From Delftia tsuruhatensis (lineage in GTDB: Bacteria > Pseudomonadota > Gammaproteobacteria > Burkholderiales > Burkholderiaceae_C): 64,000 nt of DNA. The notes under the pieces were generated by a model. That model worked only from the letters and a program-made list of their open reading frames with translations, had not been told where the DNA came from and made no database searches. Each line of letters opens with the position of its first letter. The first letter of the stretch is position 1. Shown here one piece after another: positions 49,098 to 59,695 of this stretch. The translations under genes and the position numbers were made by a program. The stretch lies in the NCBI RefSeq assembly GCF_903815225.1, contig NZ_LR813084.1, forward strand, positions 1,778,501-1,842,500, read 5' to 3'.

Positions 49098-50474
49098 ATG
49101 AATCTTTCACAACGCGCCCATCGCTGGGCGATGCTGCCGCAACGCCTTCGCGGGATGTTCAACCTGAATGATCCGCGCTGGGGACGTGGCGACGACAAGA
49201 ACGACGATGCTCCTCGCCCCGAGGCGGACCGTCCCGCGCCGCCGCCCCCGCCCGCAGAGCCCAGCCGCGACAACCGGCCTTCGTCGTCCGGCAGCGGGCA
49301 GCCGCCGGATCTCGATGAGCTGTGGCGCGACCTCAACCGCAAGCTGTCGGGCCTGTTCGGCGGCAAGCCGGGCGGTGGCCGTGGCCAGCCGCCCATCCGC
49401 AATGGCGGCGGCAGCCAGCCGCCGGACATGCGCAGCGCGGGCATGGGCGTGGGCCTGATCGCGGGCATCGCCTTCATCATCTGGATGGGCACCGGCATCT
49501 TCATCGTCCAGGAAGGCCAGCAGGCTGTCATCACCCAGTTCGGCAGGTACAAGAGCACCGTGGGCGCCGGCATCAACTGGCGCCTGCCGTACCCGATCCA
49601 GCGCCATGAGCTGGTGTTCGTGACGCAGATCCGCTCGGCCGACGTGGGACGCGACAACATCATCAAGAGCACGGGCCTGCGCGAGTCGGCCATGCTCACC
49701 GAGGACGAGAACATCGTCGAGATCAAGTTCGCCGTCCAGTATCGCCTGAGCGACGCACGCGCCTGGCTGTTCGAGAGCAAGAACCCGTCCGAGGCCGTGG
49801 TCCAGGCTGCCGAGACCGCCGTGCGCGAAGTCGTGGGCAAGATGCGCATGGACACGGCGCTGGCCGAGGAGCGCGACCAGATCGCGCCGCGCGTGCGCGA
49901 CCTGATGCAGACCATCCTGGACCGCTACAAGGTCGGCGTGGAAGTCGTGGGCATCAATTTGCAGCAAGGCGGCGTGCGTCCGCCCGAGCAGGTGCAGGCG
50001 GCCTTCGACGACGTGCTTCGCGCGGGCCAGGAGCGCGAGCGTGCCAAGAACGAGGCCCAGGCCTATGCCAATGACGTGGTGCCGCGCGCGGCCGGTTCGG
50101 CAGCGCGCCTGCTGGAGGAGGCCAACGGCTACAAGGCCCGCATCGTCGCCCAGGCTCAGGGTGATGCGCAGCGCTTCAGCTCGGTGTTCGCCGAATACCA
50201 GAAGGCGCCTCAGGTCACGCGTGACCGCATGTACCTCGAGACCATGCAGCAGATCTACGGCAACGTGACAAAGGTGATGGTCGAGTCGCGTCAGGGCTCC
50301 AACCTGCTGTACCTGCCGCTGGACAAGATCATGCAGAGCGTGAGCGCCAATGTGCCGGCCGCCGACGCCTCGGCCGCCGGCACCCAGGCCCCCGCGCCTG
50401 CGGTCATTCCCGGCCTTTCGAACGATGCGCGCAGCCGCGACAGCAGTCGCAGCCGTGACCGCGAAGCACGCTGA
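49098..50474 (+). CDS. hflK: FtsH protease modulator HflK
   Basis: A 458-residue SPFH protein. A Gly/Pro-rich N terminus leads to a membrane helix at about 114-135 (GVGLIAGIAFIIWMGTGIFIV), then the SPFH domain and a coiled coil (RAGQERERAKNEAQAYAND). With HflC it encloses FtsH and controls degradation of membrane proteins. The C-terminal ~60 residues are variable. hflC follows in 12 bases. Confidence 0.97.
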   Translation: MNLSQRAHRWAMLPQRLRGMFNLNDPRWGRGDDKNDDAPRPEADRPAPPPPPAEPSRDNRPSSSGSGQPPDLDELWRDLNRKLSGLFGGKPGGGRGQPPIRNGGGSQPPDMRSAGMGVGLIAGIAFIIWMGTGIFIVQEGQQAVITQFGRYKSTVGAGINWRLPYPIQRHELVFVTQIRSADVGRDNIIKSTGLRESAMLTEDENIVEIKFAVQYRLSDARAWLFESKNPSEAVVQAAETAVREVVGKMRMDTALAEERDQIAPRVRDLMQTILDRYKVGVEVVGINLQQGGVRPPEQVQAAFDDVLRAGQERERAKNEAQAYANDVVPRAAGSAARLLEEANGYKARIVAQAQGDAQRFSSVFAEYQKAPQVTRDRMYLETMQQIYGNVTKVMVESRQGSNLLYLPLDKIMQSVSANVPAADASAAGTQAPAPAVIPGLSNDARSRDSSRSRDREAR

Positions 50475-50486
50475 GGAGCAGCCCAA

Positions 50487-51377
50487 GTGAACCGAGTCGG
50501 ATTTTTCATCACCAGCATTCTTCTGGCGCTTGCGCTGCTCAGCTCCATGCTGTTCGTCGTGGACCAGCGCCAGTTCGGCGTGGTCTATGCCCTGGGACAG
50601 ATCAAGGAAGTGATCACCGAGCCCGGCCTCAACATCAAGATGCCGCCCCCGTTCCAGAACGTGCGCTACATCGACAAACGCCTGCTGACGCTCGACAGCA
50701 CCGACACCGAGCCCATGCTCACTGCGGAAAAGCAGCGCGTGGTCATCGACTGGTACGTGCGCTGGCGCATCTCCGATCCATCGGAGTACATCCGCAACGT
50801 GGGCCTGGATGAATCGGCTGGTGCCATGCAGCTCAACCGCGTGGTGCGCAACGCCTTCCAGGAGGAGATCAACCGCCGCACCGTGCGCGAGCTGCTGTCC
50901 AGCAAGCGCGATGCGCTGATGAACGACGTCAAGCGCGAAGTGCTGGAGACCGTGCGCGGTGCCAAGCCCTGGGGTGTGGATGTGGTCGATGTGCGCATCA
51001 CGCGCGTGGACTACGCCGAGACCATCACGGAATCGGTCTACCGCCGCATGGAGGCGGAGCGCAAGCGCGTGGCCAACGAACTGCGCTCCACCGGCGCTGC
51101 CGAGGGCGAGAAGATCCGCGCCGAGGCCGACCGCCAGCGCGAGATCACGGTTGCCAATGCCTACCGCGATGCGCAGAAGGTCAAGGGCGAGGGCGATGCG
51201 GAGGCCGCGCGCATCTATGCCGAAGCCTTCGGCAAGGATGCGCAGTTCGCGCAGTTCTACCGAAGCCTGGAAGCCTACAAGGCCAGCTTTGCCAAGAAGA
51301 GCGATGTGCTGGTGCTCGATCCTTCGCAGACCGACTTCTTCAAGGCCTACCGCAACGGCGGCAGCAGCGGCAAGTAG
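50487..51377 (+). CDS. hflC: FtsH protease modulator HflC
   Basis: A 296-residue SPFH protein with a membrane helix at about 5-25 and a periplasmic SPFH domain with the coiled coil ending around 270. GTG start after GAGGAG. It forms the HflKC complex with the product of the preceding gene. A strong terminator follows. Confidence 0.97.
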   Translation: MNRVGFFITSILLALALLSSMLFVVDQRQFGVVYALGQIKEVITEPGLNIKMPPPFQNVRYIDKRLLTLDSTDTEPMLTAEKQRVVIDWYVRWRISDPSEYIRNVGLDESAGAMQLNRVVRNAFQEEINRRTVRELLSSKRDALMNDVKREVLETVRGAKPWGVDVVDVRITRVDYAETITESVYRRMEAERKRVANELRSTGAAEGEKIRAEADRQREITVANAYRDAQKVKGEGDAEAARIYAEAFGKDAQFAQFYRSLEAYKASFAKKSDVLVLDPSQTDFFKAYRNGGSSGK

Positions 51378-51428
51378 CAGGGCCAACTGGGCCCGGGGCC
51401 TGAGCGGCAGCACCGCCTGGCCCGCGCA

Positions 51429-51459
51429 CGGCGCCCCGATCCGGGGCGCCGTTTTTTTT
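51429..51459 (+). terminator. Rho-independent terminator after hflC
   Basis: CGGCGCCCCG and CGGGGCGCCG form a perfect 10-bp stem with an ATC loop, followed by eight T. Confidence 0.95.
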
Positions 51460-51488
51460 GGGGGCGGCCGCTGGTGGCCGCGGCGCCG

Positions 51489-51563
51489 GTTCGGAATACC
51501 GAACGCGCTTCATGGGGCTTGGGTCACCCCCAATTTGGGTGTGCCCGCAACAGCCGGTAGAAT
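51489..51563 (+). promoter_or_regulatory. hisZ promoter region
   Basis: TTGGGT (51535-51540), 17 bases and TAGAAT (51558-51563) form a good sigma-70 promoter. A 6-bp inverted repeat GTTCGG-AATA-CCGAAC lies upstream (51489-51504). The transcript would start about 25 bases before hisZ. Confidence 0.6.
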
Positions 51564-51592
51564 CACGTTTTTAACAGCCTCCCCCTTTTTCC

Positions 51593-52741
51593 ATGTCTGC
51601 TTGGGTCCTGCCGGATCACATCGCCGATGTCTTGCCTTCCGAGGCCCGGCACATCGAAGAATTGCGTCGAGGCCTGCTCGATACCGCGCGCGGCTACGGC
51701 TATGAACTGGTCATGCCGCCGATGCTGGAATACCTCGAATCCCTGCTCACCGGCACAGGGGAGGCGCTGGACCTGCAGACCTGCAAGCTGATCGACCAGC
51801 TCACGGGCCGCACCATGGGCCTGCGTGCCGACACCACACAGCAGGTCGCCCGCATCGACGCCCATCTGCTCAACCGCAAGGGGCTCACGCGCCTGTGCTA
51901 TTGCGGCCCCGTCGTCCATGCCCGCCCCGACCGTCCCCGCGCCACGCGCGAGCCGCTGCAGTTCGGCGCGGAGATCTATGGCCACCAGGGCATGGAGGCT
52001 GATCTGGAGGCGCTGCACCTGGCGCTGGACTGCCTGCGCAGCGCGGGCGTCACGGACATCAACGTGGACCTGGCTGACGTGCGCATCGTGCGCAGCCTGC
52101 TGGCCGGTGTCATGGTCGACATGCAGGTGCTGCGCGGCGTGCATGCCGCGCTGGCCGCCAAGGACGCCAGCGAGCTCGATCGCCTGACGCGTGACTTCCC
52201 CGCGGCCTCGCGCGAGGGCCTGATGGCCCTGCTGCAGCTGTACGGCGGCATCGACGTGCTGGACCGTGCCGAGCAGCTGCTTGCGCGCACGGCCGGCGTG
52301 CGCCCGCTGCTGGATCAGCTGCGCTGGCTGGCCCAGCGCCTGGCCGGCGTTAACGTGAGCTTCGATCTGGCCGATCTGCGCGGCTATGCCTATTACAGCG
52401 GCACGCGTTTCGCCATCTTCGTGCCCGGTGCCAGCGATGCACTGGTGCGTGGCGGGCGCTACGACGAGGTGGGTGCGGTCTTCGGCCGCAACCGGCCTGC
52501 CGCGGGCTTCAGCCTGGATGTCAAGCAGCTCGTGGCCGTGGTGCCCGAGCGTCCGCTCAAGGCCGCCATCCGCGCGCCCTGGGGCGACGATCCGCAGGTC
52601 GCTGCCGCCATCGCGGCATTGCGCCGGCAGGGCGAGACCGTGGTCTGCGTGCTGCCCGGGCATGAGAGTGAAGTGGACGAGTTCCACTGCGACCGTGAGC
52701 TCATGCAGATCGCAGGGCGGTGGGCCGTGCAGGCCATCTGA
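51593..52741 (+). CDS. hisZ: ATP phosphoribosyltransferase regulatory subunit HisZ
   Basis: A 382-residue HisS-like protein without tRNA-charging ability. The N-terminal [15 protein letters not shown] and the [12 protein letters not shown] motif correspond to the HisRS catalytic fold; the C-terminal anticodon-binding domain is missing. HisZ partners the short form of HisG, letting histidine inhibit the first step of the pathway. hisG is not in this window. It is next to purA, as in other betaproteobacteria. Confidence 0.93.
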   Translation: MSAWVLPDHIADVLPSEARHIEELRRGLLDTARGYGYELVMPPMLEYLESLLTGTGEALDLQTCKLIDQLTGRTMGLRADTTQQVARIDAHLLNRKGLTRLCYCGPVVHARPDRPRATREPLQFGAEIYGHQGMEADLEALHLALDCLRSAGVTDINVDLADVRIVRSLLAGVMVDMQVLRGVHAALAAKDASELDRLTRDFPAASREGLMALLQLYGGIDVLDRAEQLLARTAGVRPLLDQLRWLAQRLAGVNVSFDLADLRGYAYYSGTRFAIFVPGASDALVRGGRYDEVGAVFGRNRPAAGFSLDVKQLVAVVPERPLKAAIRAPWGDDPQVAAAIAALRRQGETVVCVLPGHESEVDEFHCDRELMQIAGRWAVQAI

Positions 52742-54157
<1,416 letters not shown>

Positions 54158-54200
54158 TCCGCTGGCGGCCGAACCCCAAGATTGAACCAGGAGCCATTCC

Positions 54201-54725
54201 ATGCTGACGGAAGACGGTCAACACCTGTATGTGAGCTACGACGAGTATCACGGACTGATCGAGAAGCTCGCGATCAAAGTGCACCAGTCCGGCTGGGAAT
54301 TCGACACCATTCTCTGCCTGGCCCGTGGTGGCCTGCGCCCCGGCGACATGCTCAGCCGCATCTTCGACAAGCCGCTGGCCATCATGTCCACCAGCTCCTA
54401 CCGTGCCGAGGCCGGCACGGTGCAGGGCCATCTGGACATCGCGCGCTTCATCACCACGCCCAAGGGCGAGATCGCGGGCCGCGTGCTGCTGGTCGATGAC
54501 CTGGCTGATTCGGGCCACACGCTGAACGCCGTGATCGCCATGCTCAAGACCAACTATCCTCCGATCACCGAGTTGCGCAGCGCCGTGATCTGGACCAAGG
54601 GCCTGTCGACCTTCACGCCCGACTATTCGGTGGACTTCCTGCCGACCAATCCCTGGATCCACCAGCCCTTCGAGCACTACGACACCATGCGCCCCGAAAA
54701 GCTCATGGAAAAGTGGAAGATCTGA
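54201..54725 (+). CDS. Purine phosphoribosyltransferase family protein
   Basis: A 174-residue type I phosphoribosyltransferase. The PRPP-binding motif is VLLVDDLADSGHTL. The N-terminal half has LCLARGGLRPGDMLS, as in hypoxanthine or xanthine transferases such as Gpt. It would salvage purine bases, fitting its place 43 bases after purA. The exact base is not determined by sequence. A strong terminator follows. Confidence 0.82.
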   Translation: MLTEDGQHLYVSYDEYHGLIEKLAIKVHQSGWEFDTILCLARGGLRPGDMLSRIFDKPLAIMSTSSYRAEAGTVQGHLDIARFITTPKGEIAGRVLLVDDLADSGHTLNAVIAMLKTNYPPITELRSAVIWTKGLSTFTPDYSVDFLPTNPWIHQPFEHYDTMRPEKLMEKWKI

Positions 54726-54754
54726 CGCCACTGCGCGCCAGATGATGGATACCT

Positions 54755-54787
54755 GCAAAGGGAGCCTTTCGGCTCCCTTTGCCTTTG
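54755..54787 (+). terminator. Terminator of the purA unit
   Basis: GCAAAGGGAGCC and GGCTCCCTTTGC form a perfect 12-bp stem with a TTTC loop, followed by CTTTG. The T run is weak, so termination may be partial. Confidence 0.85.
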
Positions 54788-54818
54788 TACGGCGCATTGG
54801 CCGATGCGCCCGGTTGCC

Positions 54819-54857
54819 TTGATGCAGGTCATGGAATGGCGTGGTTTGCGGTGATAT
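54819..54857 (+). promoter_or_regulatory. Candidate FNR/ANR box and -10 of the beta-propeller operon
   Basis: TTGAT-GCAG-GTCAT (54819-54832) matches the FNR/ANR dyad TTGAT-N4-GTCAA/ATCAA in 9 of 10 positions. A possible -10, TGATAT, lies at 54852-54857. The box centre then lies near -40, the class II activator position. A GCGCAG/CTGCGC hairpin follows further down the leader (54938 onward). Oxygen control is inferred only. Confidence 0.4.
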
Positions 54858-54976
54858 CCCGGTCGAACGTCGTTCAAATGTCGGTTTTTCGCACAGCAGC
54901 AAAAGCCGAAGCCCCGCAGCGTTCGAGGGCTGATTGGCGCAGCTAAACTGCGCACATTCTCAGAAGGTGGTGCTTT

Positions 54977-56119
54977 GTGAAACGTCTTTCCGTCGGGCGC
55001 TTGAGCGCGGCTGTGGCTGTGGTTGTGGGCGGCGGTGCGCTGGCCTGGCTGGCCGTGGCCTCCCTGCCCGGATCCAGGTCGGCCCGTGCCGCAGCAGCCA
55101 CGGCTGCCATGGCTGCGCCGGTATCGGCCGCCCAAGCGGCCGCCAATCCTGCGGCGCCTTCCGTGCCTGCGGCTGCCCCGGCGCGCGTGACGCCGCCCCC
55201 CAGGGTCCAGGGGCCGACGCCCGTCTTCGTGCTCAATTCGCTGGACGCCAATATCAGCGTCATCGACCCGGTGACCTGGCAGGAAACCGCGCGCATCCCC
55301 ACGGGCAAGGAGCCGCACCACCTGTATCTCACGCCCGACGAGAAGTCGCTGGTCGTGGCCAACGCCCTGGGTGACACGCTGACCCTGGTCGATCCGCGCA
55401 CCGGCGAGGTGCAGCGCGTGATCCGCGACATCATCGACCCCTACCACCTGCGCTTCAGCCCGGACATGAAGTGGTTCATCACGGCGGCCAATCGCCTCAA
55501 CCACATCGACATCTACCGCTGGGACGGCCAGAACCCGCAACTGGTCAAGCGCGTGCCCACGGGCAAGACTCCCAGCCATCTGTGGATCGACGCCAAGAGC
55601 GCCACGGTCTACTCGACCATGCAGGACAGCGACGCTCTGGTCGCCATCGACATCGCCACCCAGACCATCAAGGCGCGCGTGCCAACGGGCGCCATGCCGG
55701 CCGACCTCTATGGCAGCCCCGACGGTACCAAGCTGTTCATCGGCCTGACCGGCAGCGACAGCGTGGAGGTGTTCGACATCACCGGTCCCGAGCCGCGCAG
55801 CGTGGCGCGCATCAAGACGGCCGCCGGAGCACATGCCATGCGCGCTGCCGGCGACGGCCGTCATCTGTACGTGAGCAATCGCGTGGCCAACACCATCAGC
55901 AAGATCGACATGCAGACCAACCAGGTCGTGGACAGCTACCCGGCACCGGGCGGCCCCGACTGCATGGATGTCTCCGCCGATGGCCGCTACCTGCTGGTCA
56001 GCTCGCGCTGGGCGCGCAAGCTCTCGGTCATCGACACCGTGGAGAGGAAGGTGGTCCAGCAGGTCAAGGTCGGCAAGTCGCCGCACGGCGTGTGGACCCT
56101 GGCCCACGCCCAGCGTTGA
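54977..56119 (+). CDS. YVTN-type beta-propeller protein, exported or anchored
   Basis: A 380-residue protein with an N-terminal hydrophobic helix (about 10-28), an Ala/Pro-rich linker to about 80, then seven-bladed propeller repeats (VLNSLDANISVIDPVTW, SLVVANALGDTLTLVDPRTG, LYVSNRVANTISKIDMQTN). Proteins of this kind include NirF-like and S-layer relatives; no haem motif is visible. GTG start after AGAAGG. Its stop is 8 bases before the deacetylase-like gene, so the two are co-transcribed. Function is not known. Confidence 0.75.
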   Translation: MKRLSVGRLSAAVAVVVGGGALAWLAVASLPGSRSARAAAATAAMAAPVSAAQAAANPAAPSVPAAAPARVTPPPRVQGPTPVFVLNSLDANISVIDPVTWQETARIPTGKEPHHLYLTPDEKSLVVANALGDTLTLVDPRTGEVQRVIRDIIDPYHLRFSPDMKWFITAANRLNHIDIYRWDGQNPQLVKRVPTGKTPSHLWIDAKSATVYSTMQDSDALVAIDIATQTIKARVPTGAMPADLYGSPDGTKLFIGLTGSDSVEVFDITGPEPRSVARIKTAAGAHAMRAAGDGRHLYVSNRVANTISKIDMQTNQVVDSYPAPGGPDCMDVSADGRYLLVSSRWARKLSVIDTVERKVVQQVKVGKSPHGVWTLAHAQR

Positions 56120-56127
56120 GCGCGGAC

Positions 56128-56946
56128 ATGGACCGCAGGCTCTTCGCGCAATCGCTGGCCGGCGCAGCCGCCTTCGGCCTGCTGCGCCCCGCGCAGGCGG
56201 CGGGGCAGGGCACGGGCTGTGCCAAGGCCGTCTACCTGACCTTCGACACGGGCCATATGGGGATCGCCGACTTCGTGGCCGACGTGCTCAAGCGCCACGG
56301 CGTGTCCGTGACCTTCTTCGCGGCCAACGAGGCCACGCAGCAGGGGGATGGGAGCCTGGGCGAGACCTGGGCGCCCTGGTGGCGCGCGCGCGCTGGCGAG
56401 GGCCACGAATTCGCCTCGCACACCTACGACCACATGTACTGGCGCGGCGATCTGCGCGACGCAAAGGGCGGACCCGTCACGGGCTTTCGCGTGAGGCCTT
56501 CTGCGGGGCCGCGCGCCAACCAGGACTTCACCGTCGATGCCGCCGGCTACTGCGACGAGATCCGCCGATCCGCCCAGCGGCTGCAGCAGATCACCGGGCG
56601 CAAGCCCCTGCCGCTGTTCCGCGCACCCGGTGGCAAGACCTCGCCTGCGCTGATCGACGCTGCACGGCAGGGGGGCTACATGCACGTGGGCTGGTCCCGT
56701 GCAGGTTTTCTGGGCGATGAGCTGCCCAGCGACCGCTACCCGAATGCGCAATTGCTGGCCCAGGCGCTCAAGAACATCCGCAGCGGCGACATCCTGCTGG
56801 CCCATCTGGGCATCTGGTCGCGCAAGGACCCCTGGGCACCGGCCGTGCTGGAACCTTTGATCACGGGCCTGCTCAAGCAGGGGTTCTGTTTCCGCTCGCT
56901 GCGGGAACATCCCGACTACCGGGATTGGATAGCAAAATTCGCATGA
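56128..56946 (+). CDS. Polysaccharide deacetylase-like (NodB homology) protein
   Basis: A 272-residue protein with an N-terminal signal-like stretch containing RRLFAQSLAGAAAFGLL. NodB motif 1 is TFDTGH instead of TFDDG, so one metal-side aspartate is replaced by threonine. Motif 2 is SHTYDH and motif 3 is FRAPGG; both are standard. Members remove acetyl or formyl groups from sugars, including peptidoglycan. The variant motif leaves activity uncertain, though PdaA also departs from the consensus here. Second gene of the cluster. Confidence 0.8.
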   Translation: MDRRLFAQSLAGAAAFGLLRPAQAAGQGTGCAKAVYLTFDTGHMGIADFVADVLKRHGVSVTFFAANEATQQGDGSLGETWAPWWRARAGEGHEFASHTYDHMYWRGDLRDAKGGPVTGFRVRPSAGPRANQDFTVDAAGYCDEIRRSAQRLQQITGRKPLPLFRAPGGKTSPALIDAARQGGYMHVGWSRAGFLGDELPSDRYPNAQLLAQALKNIRSGDILLAHLGIWSRKDPWAPAVLEPLITGLLKQGFCFRSLREHPDYRDWIAKFA

Positions 56947-56985
56947 CGTCCGCGCGCAAGGCGTGGCGGGCAAGGGGGGCATGGC

Positions 56986-57966
56986 GTGGATTGGTGGATT
57001 CAGTGGTTCGGTAATGCGCAGCAATTGCTGTACGAAGGCGTGGTCCAGCCCCTGCTGTTCAATCTGGGGCTGGCCAACCTGCTGGAGGACGGCTACACGG
57101 CCACGGGCTGGCTGCTGGTGGGCCTGCTGCAGATCTTCATCATGGTGGCGGTGATCGCGCCGCTGCAGTACTGGCGGCCCGTCGAGCCCGTCACCGACCG
57201 TCGCGCCATCCACGTGGACATCATCTACACCCTGGTCCACCGGCTGGGCCTGTTTCGTCTGGCGCTGTTCTTCACGCTGGATCCGCTGTGGGACGAGCTC
57301 ATGGGCCGCCTGCATGTCTGGGGGCTGCCGAGCTTTCACCTCGATGGCGTGTGGCCCGGCGTCACCGACCTGGCCTGGGTCAGCCTGATCATCTACCTGC
57401 TGGCCTTTGACTTCCTGGACTACTGGATACACCGTGGCCAGCACAGCATCGGCTGGTGGTGGAAGCTGCACGCGCTGCACCACTCGCAGCGCCAGATGAC
57501 GGTCTGGAGCGACAACCGCAACCACCTGCTCGATGACGTGATCCGCGACACCATCATCGTCCTGGTGGCCCAATTGATCGGCGTGGCGCCGGGCCAGTTC
57601 GTCGCCATCGTGGCCTTCACCCAGCTCAGCGAGAGCTTTCAGCACGCCAACCTGCGTGTCTGGTTCGGCAGCATCGGCGAGCGGCTGTGGATCAGCCCGC
57701 GCTTTCACCGCCGCCACCATGCCATCGGCATAGGCCACGAGCCCATGGCTCCCGTGCGCAACAAGCGCGCGCACGGCAACAACTTCGGCGTGCTGCTGCC
57801 CTGGTGGGACATGCTTTTCGGCACGGCCAACTTCGAGCTGCGCTTCGATGCCACGGGCGTGCGCGATCAGGTACAGCCCAATGCCCGGGGCCAGTTGCGC
57901 GACTATGGGCAGGGCTTCTGGTCCCAGCAATGGCGTGGGATCCTGAGGTTGATGGGTCGCGCTTGA
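56986..57966 (+). CDS. Membrane fatty acid hydroxylase/sterol desaturase family
   Basis: A 326-residue membrane protein. The histidine clusters that bind two irons are visible: HRGQHSIG, HALHHSQRQ, and FHRRHHAIG near the C terminus, together with several membrane helices in the first half. The family hydroxylates or desaturates lipids, carotenoids or sterol-like compounds. GTG start at 56986 after a G-rich ribosome site. The substrate is not known. It is the third gene of the cluster. Confidence 0.85.
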   Translation: MDWWIQWFGNAQQLLYEGVVQPLLFNLGLANLLEDGYTATGWLLVGLLQIFIMVAVIAPLQYWRPVEPVTDRRAIHVDIIYTLVHRLGLFRLALFFTLDPLWDELMGRLHVWGLPSFHLDGVWPGVTDLAWVSLIIYLLAFDFLDYWIHRGQHSIGWWWKLHALHHSQRQMTVWSDNRNHLLDDVIRDTIIVLVAQLIGVAPGQFVAIVAFTQLSESFQHANLRVWFGSIGERLWISPRFHRRHHAIGIGHEPMAPVRNKRAHGNNFGVLLPWWDMLFGTANFELRFDATGVRDQVQPNARGQLRDYGQGFWSQQWRGILRLMGRA

Positions 57967-57980
57967 GCGCGGGCTTGGGT

Positions 57981-58880
57981 ATGCTTGCCTCCATGGGCCT
58001 GCTACTCGACTCCTTTTGGCGTGCGATGGCGTATTGCCTGCATAGGCGGGTGATCGCGTGGTCGCTGTTTCCCTTGCTGTTCATGGCCCTCTCGGCCTGG
58101 CTGCTCGGCTATTTCTTCTGGGCCGATGCCGTGGTCTGGACGGAGGGCCTGCTGCAGGGCGTGGGCTGGCTGGGCACGGTCTGGTCCTGGCTGGGAGTGC
58201 CATCGGCACCTGCGCTGGTGGCGCCGGTGCTGGTCGTGCTCTCCGTCACGCCCGTGCTGGTCGTGGTCTCGCTGCTGCTGGTGGCGCTGTTCATGACGCC
58301 GGCCCTGGTCGAGCTGGTGGCCCGGCGCCGCTTCCCGGCGCTGGAGCGCCGCCAGGGAGCGACGATGATCGGCAGCCTGCTGTGGTCGGCCGGCTCCTCG
58401 CTGATCGCGCTGATCGCGCTGCTGGTATCGGTGCCGCTGTGGTTCGTGCCGCCACTGGTGGTGGTGATCCCGCCGCTGATCTGGGGCTGGCTGACCTACC
58501 GCGTCATGGCCTTCGACGCCCTGTCCGCCCACGCCAGCAAGCCCGAACGCCGCAGCCTGTTCCTGCGCCACCGCCTGGCTCTGATGCTCATGGGCGTGGT
58601 CTGCGGCTATCTGGGCGCCGCGCCGGCCATCGTCTGGGCTTCGGGCGTGGTCTTCATCGCTGCCTTCTGGGTGCTGATTCCCGTGGCCATCTGGATCTAC
58701 GCCCTGATCTTCGCTTTCTCCTCGCTGTGGTTCGCCCACTTCTGCCTGGCGGCGCTGGAGCGCATGCGCCAGGAGCAGCCCTCGGTTCCCGACGCGCCCG
58801 TCATCCCCTACGCACCGGATGTGGCGCAGGAGGACGGCGGATCGCTCTCCACATCCACCCCGCAAGAAAAGAACCCATGA
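57981..58880 (+). CDS. EI24-domain (CysZ-like) membrane protein
   Basis: A 299-residue protein with six or so membrane segments and the EI24/CysZ layout (DSFWRAMAYCLHRRV at the start, then LLFMALSAWLLGYFFW). CysZ imports sulfate, but other EI24 members have no known role. An ATG at 57993 is an alternative start (295 residues). It lies 14 bases after the hydroxylase gene and overlaps the next gene by 4 bases. Confidence 0.8.
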   Translation: MLASMGLLLDSFWRAMAYCLHRRVIAWSLFPLLFMALSAWLLGYFFWADAVVWTEGLLQGVGWLGTVWSWLGVPSAPALVAPVLVVLSVTPVLVVVSLLLVALFMTPALVELVARRRFPALERRQGATMIGSLLWSAGSSLIALIALLVSVPLWFVPPLVVVIPPLIWGWLTYRVMAFDALSAHASKPERRSLFLRHRLALMLMGVVCGYLGAAPAIVWASGVVFIAAFWVLIPVAIWIYALIFAFSSLWFAHFCLAALERMRQEQPSVPDAPVIPYAPDVAQEDGGSLSTSTPQEKNP

Positions 58881-59695
58881 CCCTTCAAGTCGGCGCACTC
58901 ATCATCGGAGACGAAATCCTGTCGGGCAAGCGTGCCGACAAGCACCTGCCCAAACTGATCGAACTGCTGGGCGCTCGCGGCCTGTCGCTGGGCCACGCCG
59001 AGTATGTAGGCGATGACAGGGCGCGCATCACCGACGCGCTGCGCCGCGCCTTTGCCTCGCAGGCCGTGGTCTTCAGCTTCGGGGGCATCGGCGCCACGCC
59101 CGACGACCATACGCGCCAATGCGCAGCCGAGGCCCTGGGCGTGCCGCTGGCCCTGCACCCCGAGGCCGTGGCCCTGATCCGTGAACGCATGCGCGACGTG
59201 GCCGCCGAGGAGGGCAAGCCCTACGAACCCCAGCGCGCAGACAACCTGCACCGCCTGCAGATGGGCAACTTCCCCGAAGGCGCACGCATCATTCCCAACA
59301 CCTACAACAAGATCCCGGGCTTTTCGTGCTGCGGCACGGCAGGGACCGTGCACTTCGTGCCAGGCTTTCCGGTCATGGCCTGGCCCATGGTCGAGTGGGT
59401 GCTGGAGCAGCGCTACGCCAGGCACTTTCACAGCGCGGTACACCGGGAGCACTCGGTCATCGTCTACGGCGGCATGGAGGCGACGCTGACGCCGCTGATG
59501 GTGGCCATCGAACGCGACCACCCCGGCGTCAAGGTGTTCAGCCTGCCCAGCGTCGACGATGCAAAGCATGGGCGCCACATCGAGCTGGGTGTCAAGGGCG
59601 AGGCCGGGGCCGTGACCAAGGCCTGGCCCACCCTGCTGGAAGGTCTGCACTCATTTGGTGCAGATCTTGGCCCTGAATTGGTGCGCAATATCTGA
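58877..59695 (+). CDS. MoCF-domain protein (molybdopterin-binding/CinA-like)
   Basis: A 272-residue protein with the MoaB/MogA-type domain in the first 170 residues (ALIIGDEILSGKRADKH, FGGIGATPDDHTRQC). It lacks the CinA C-terminal amidase. Such stand-alone forms are common and unassigned. The start overlaps the EI24 gene (ATGA). Its last codons contain a perfect NtrC-type site for glnA. Confidence 0.85.
   Translation: MTLQVGALIIGDEILSGKRADKHLPKLIELLGARGLSLGHAEYVGDDRARITDALRRAFASQAVVFSFGGIGATPDDHTRQCAAEALGVPLALHPEAVALIRERMRDVAAEEGKPYEPQRADNLHRLQMGNFPEGARIIPNTYNKIPGFSCCGTAGTVHFVPGFPVMAWPMVEWVLEQRYARHFHSAVHREHSVIVYGGMEATLTPLMVAIERDHPGVKVFSLPSVDDAKHGRHIELGVKGEAGAVTKAWPTLLEGLHSFGADLGPELVRNI

Noticed and set aside
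54726-54976. Small gene or tRNA after the purA unit
   Set aside because: No cloverleaf or coding frame with a ribosome site; only a terminator, an FNR-type box and a small hairpin.
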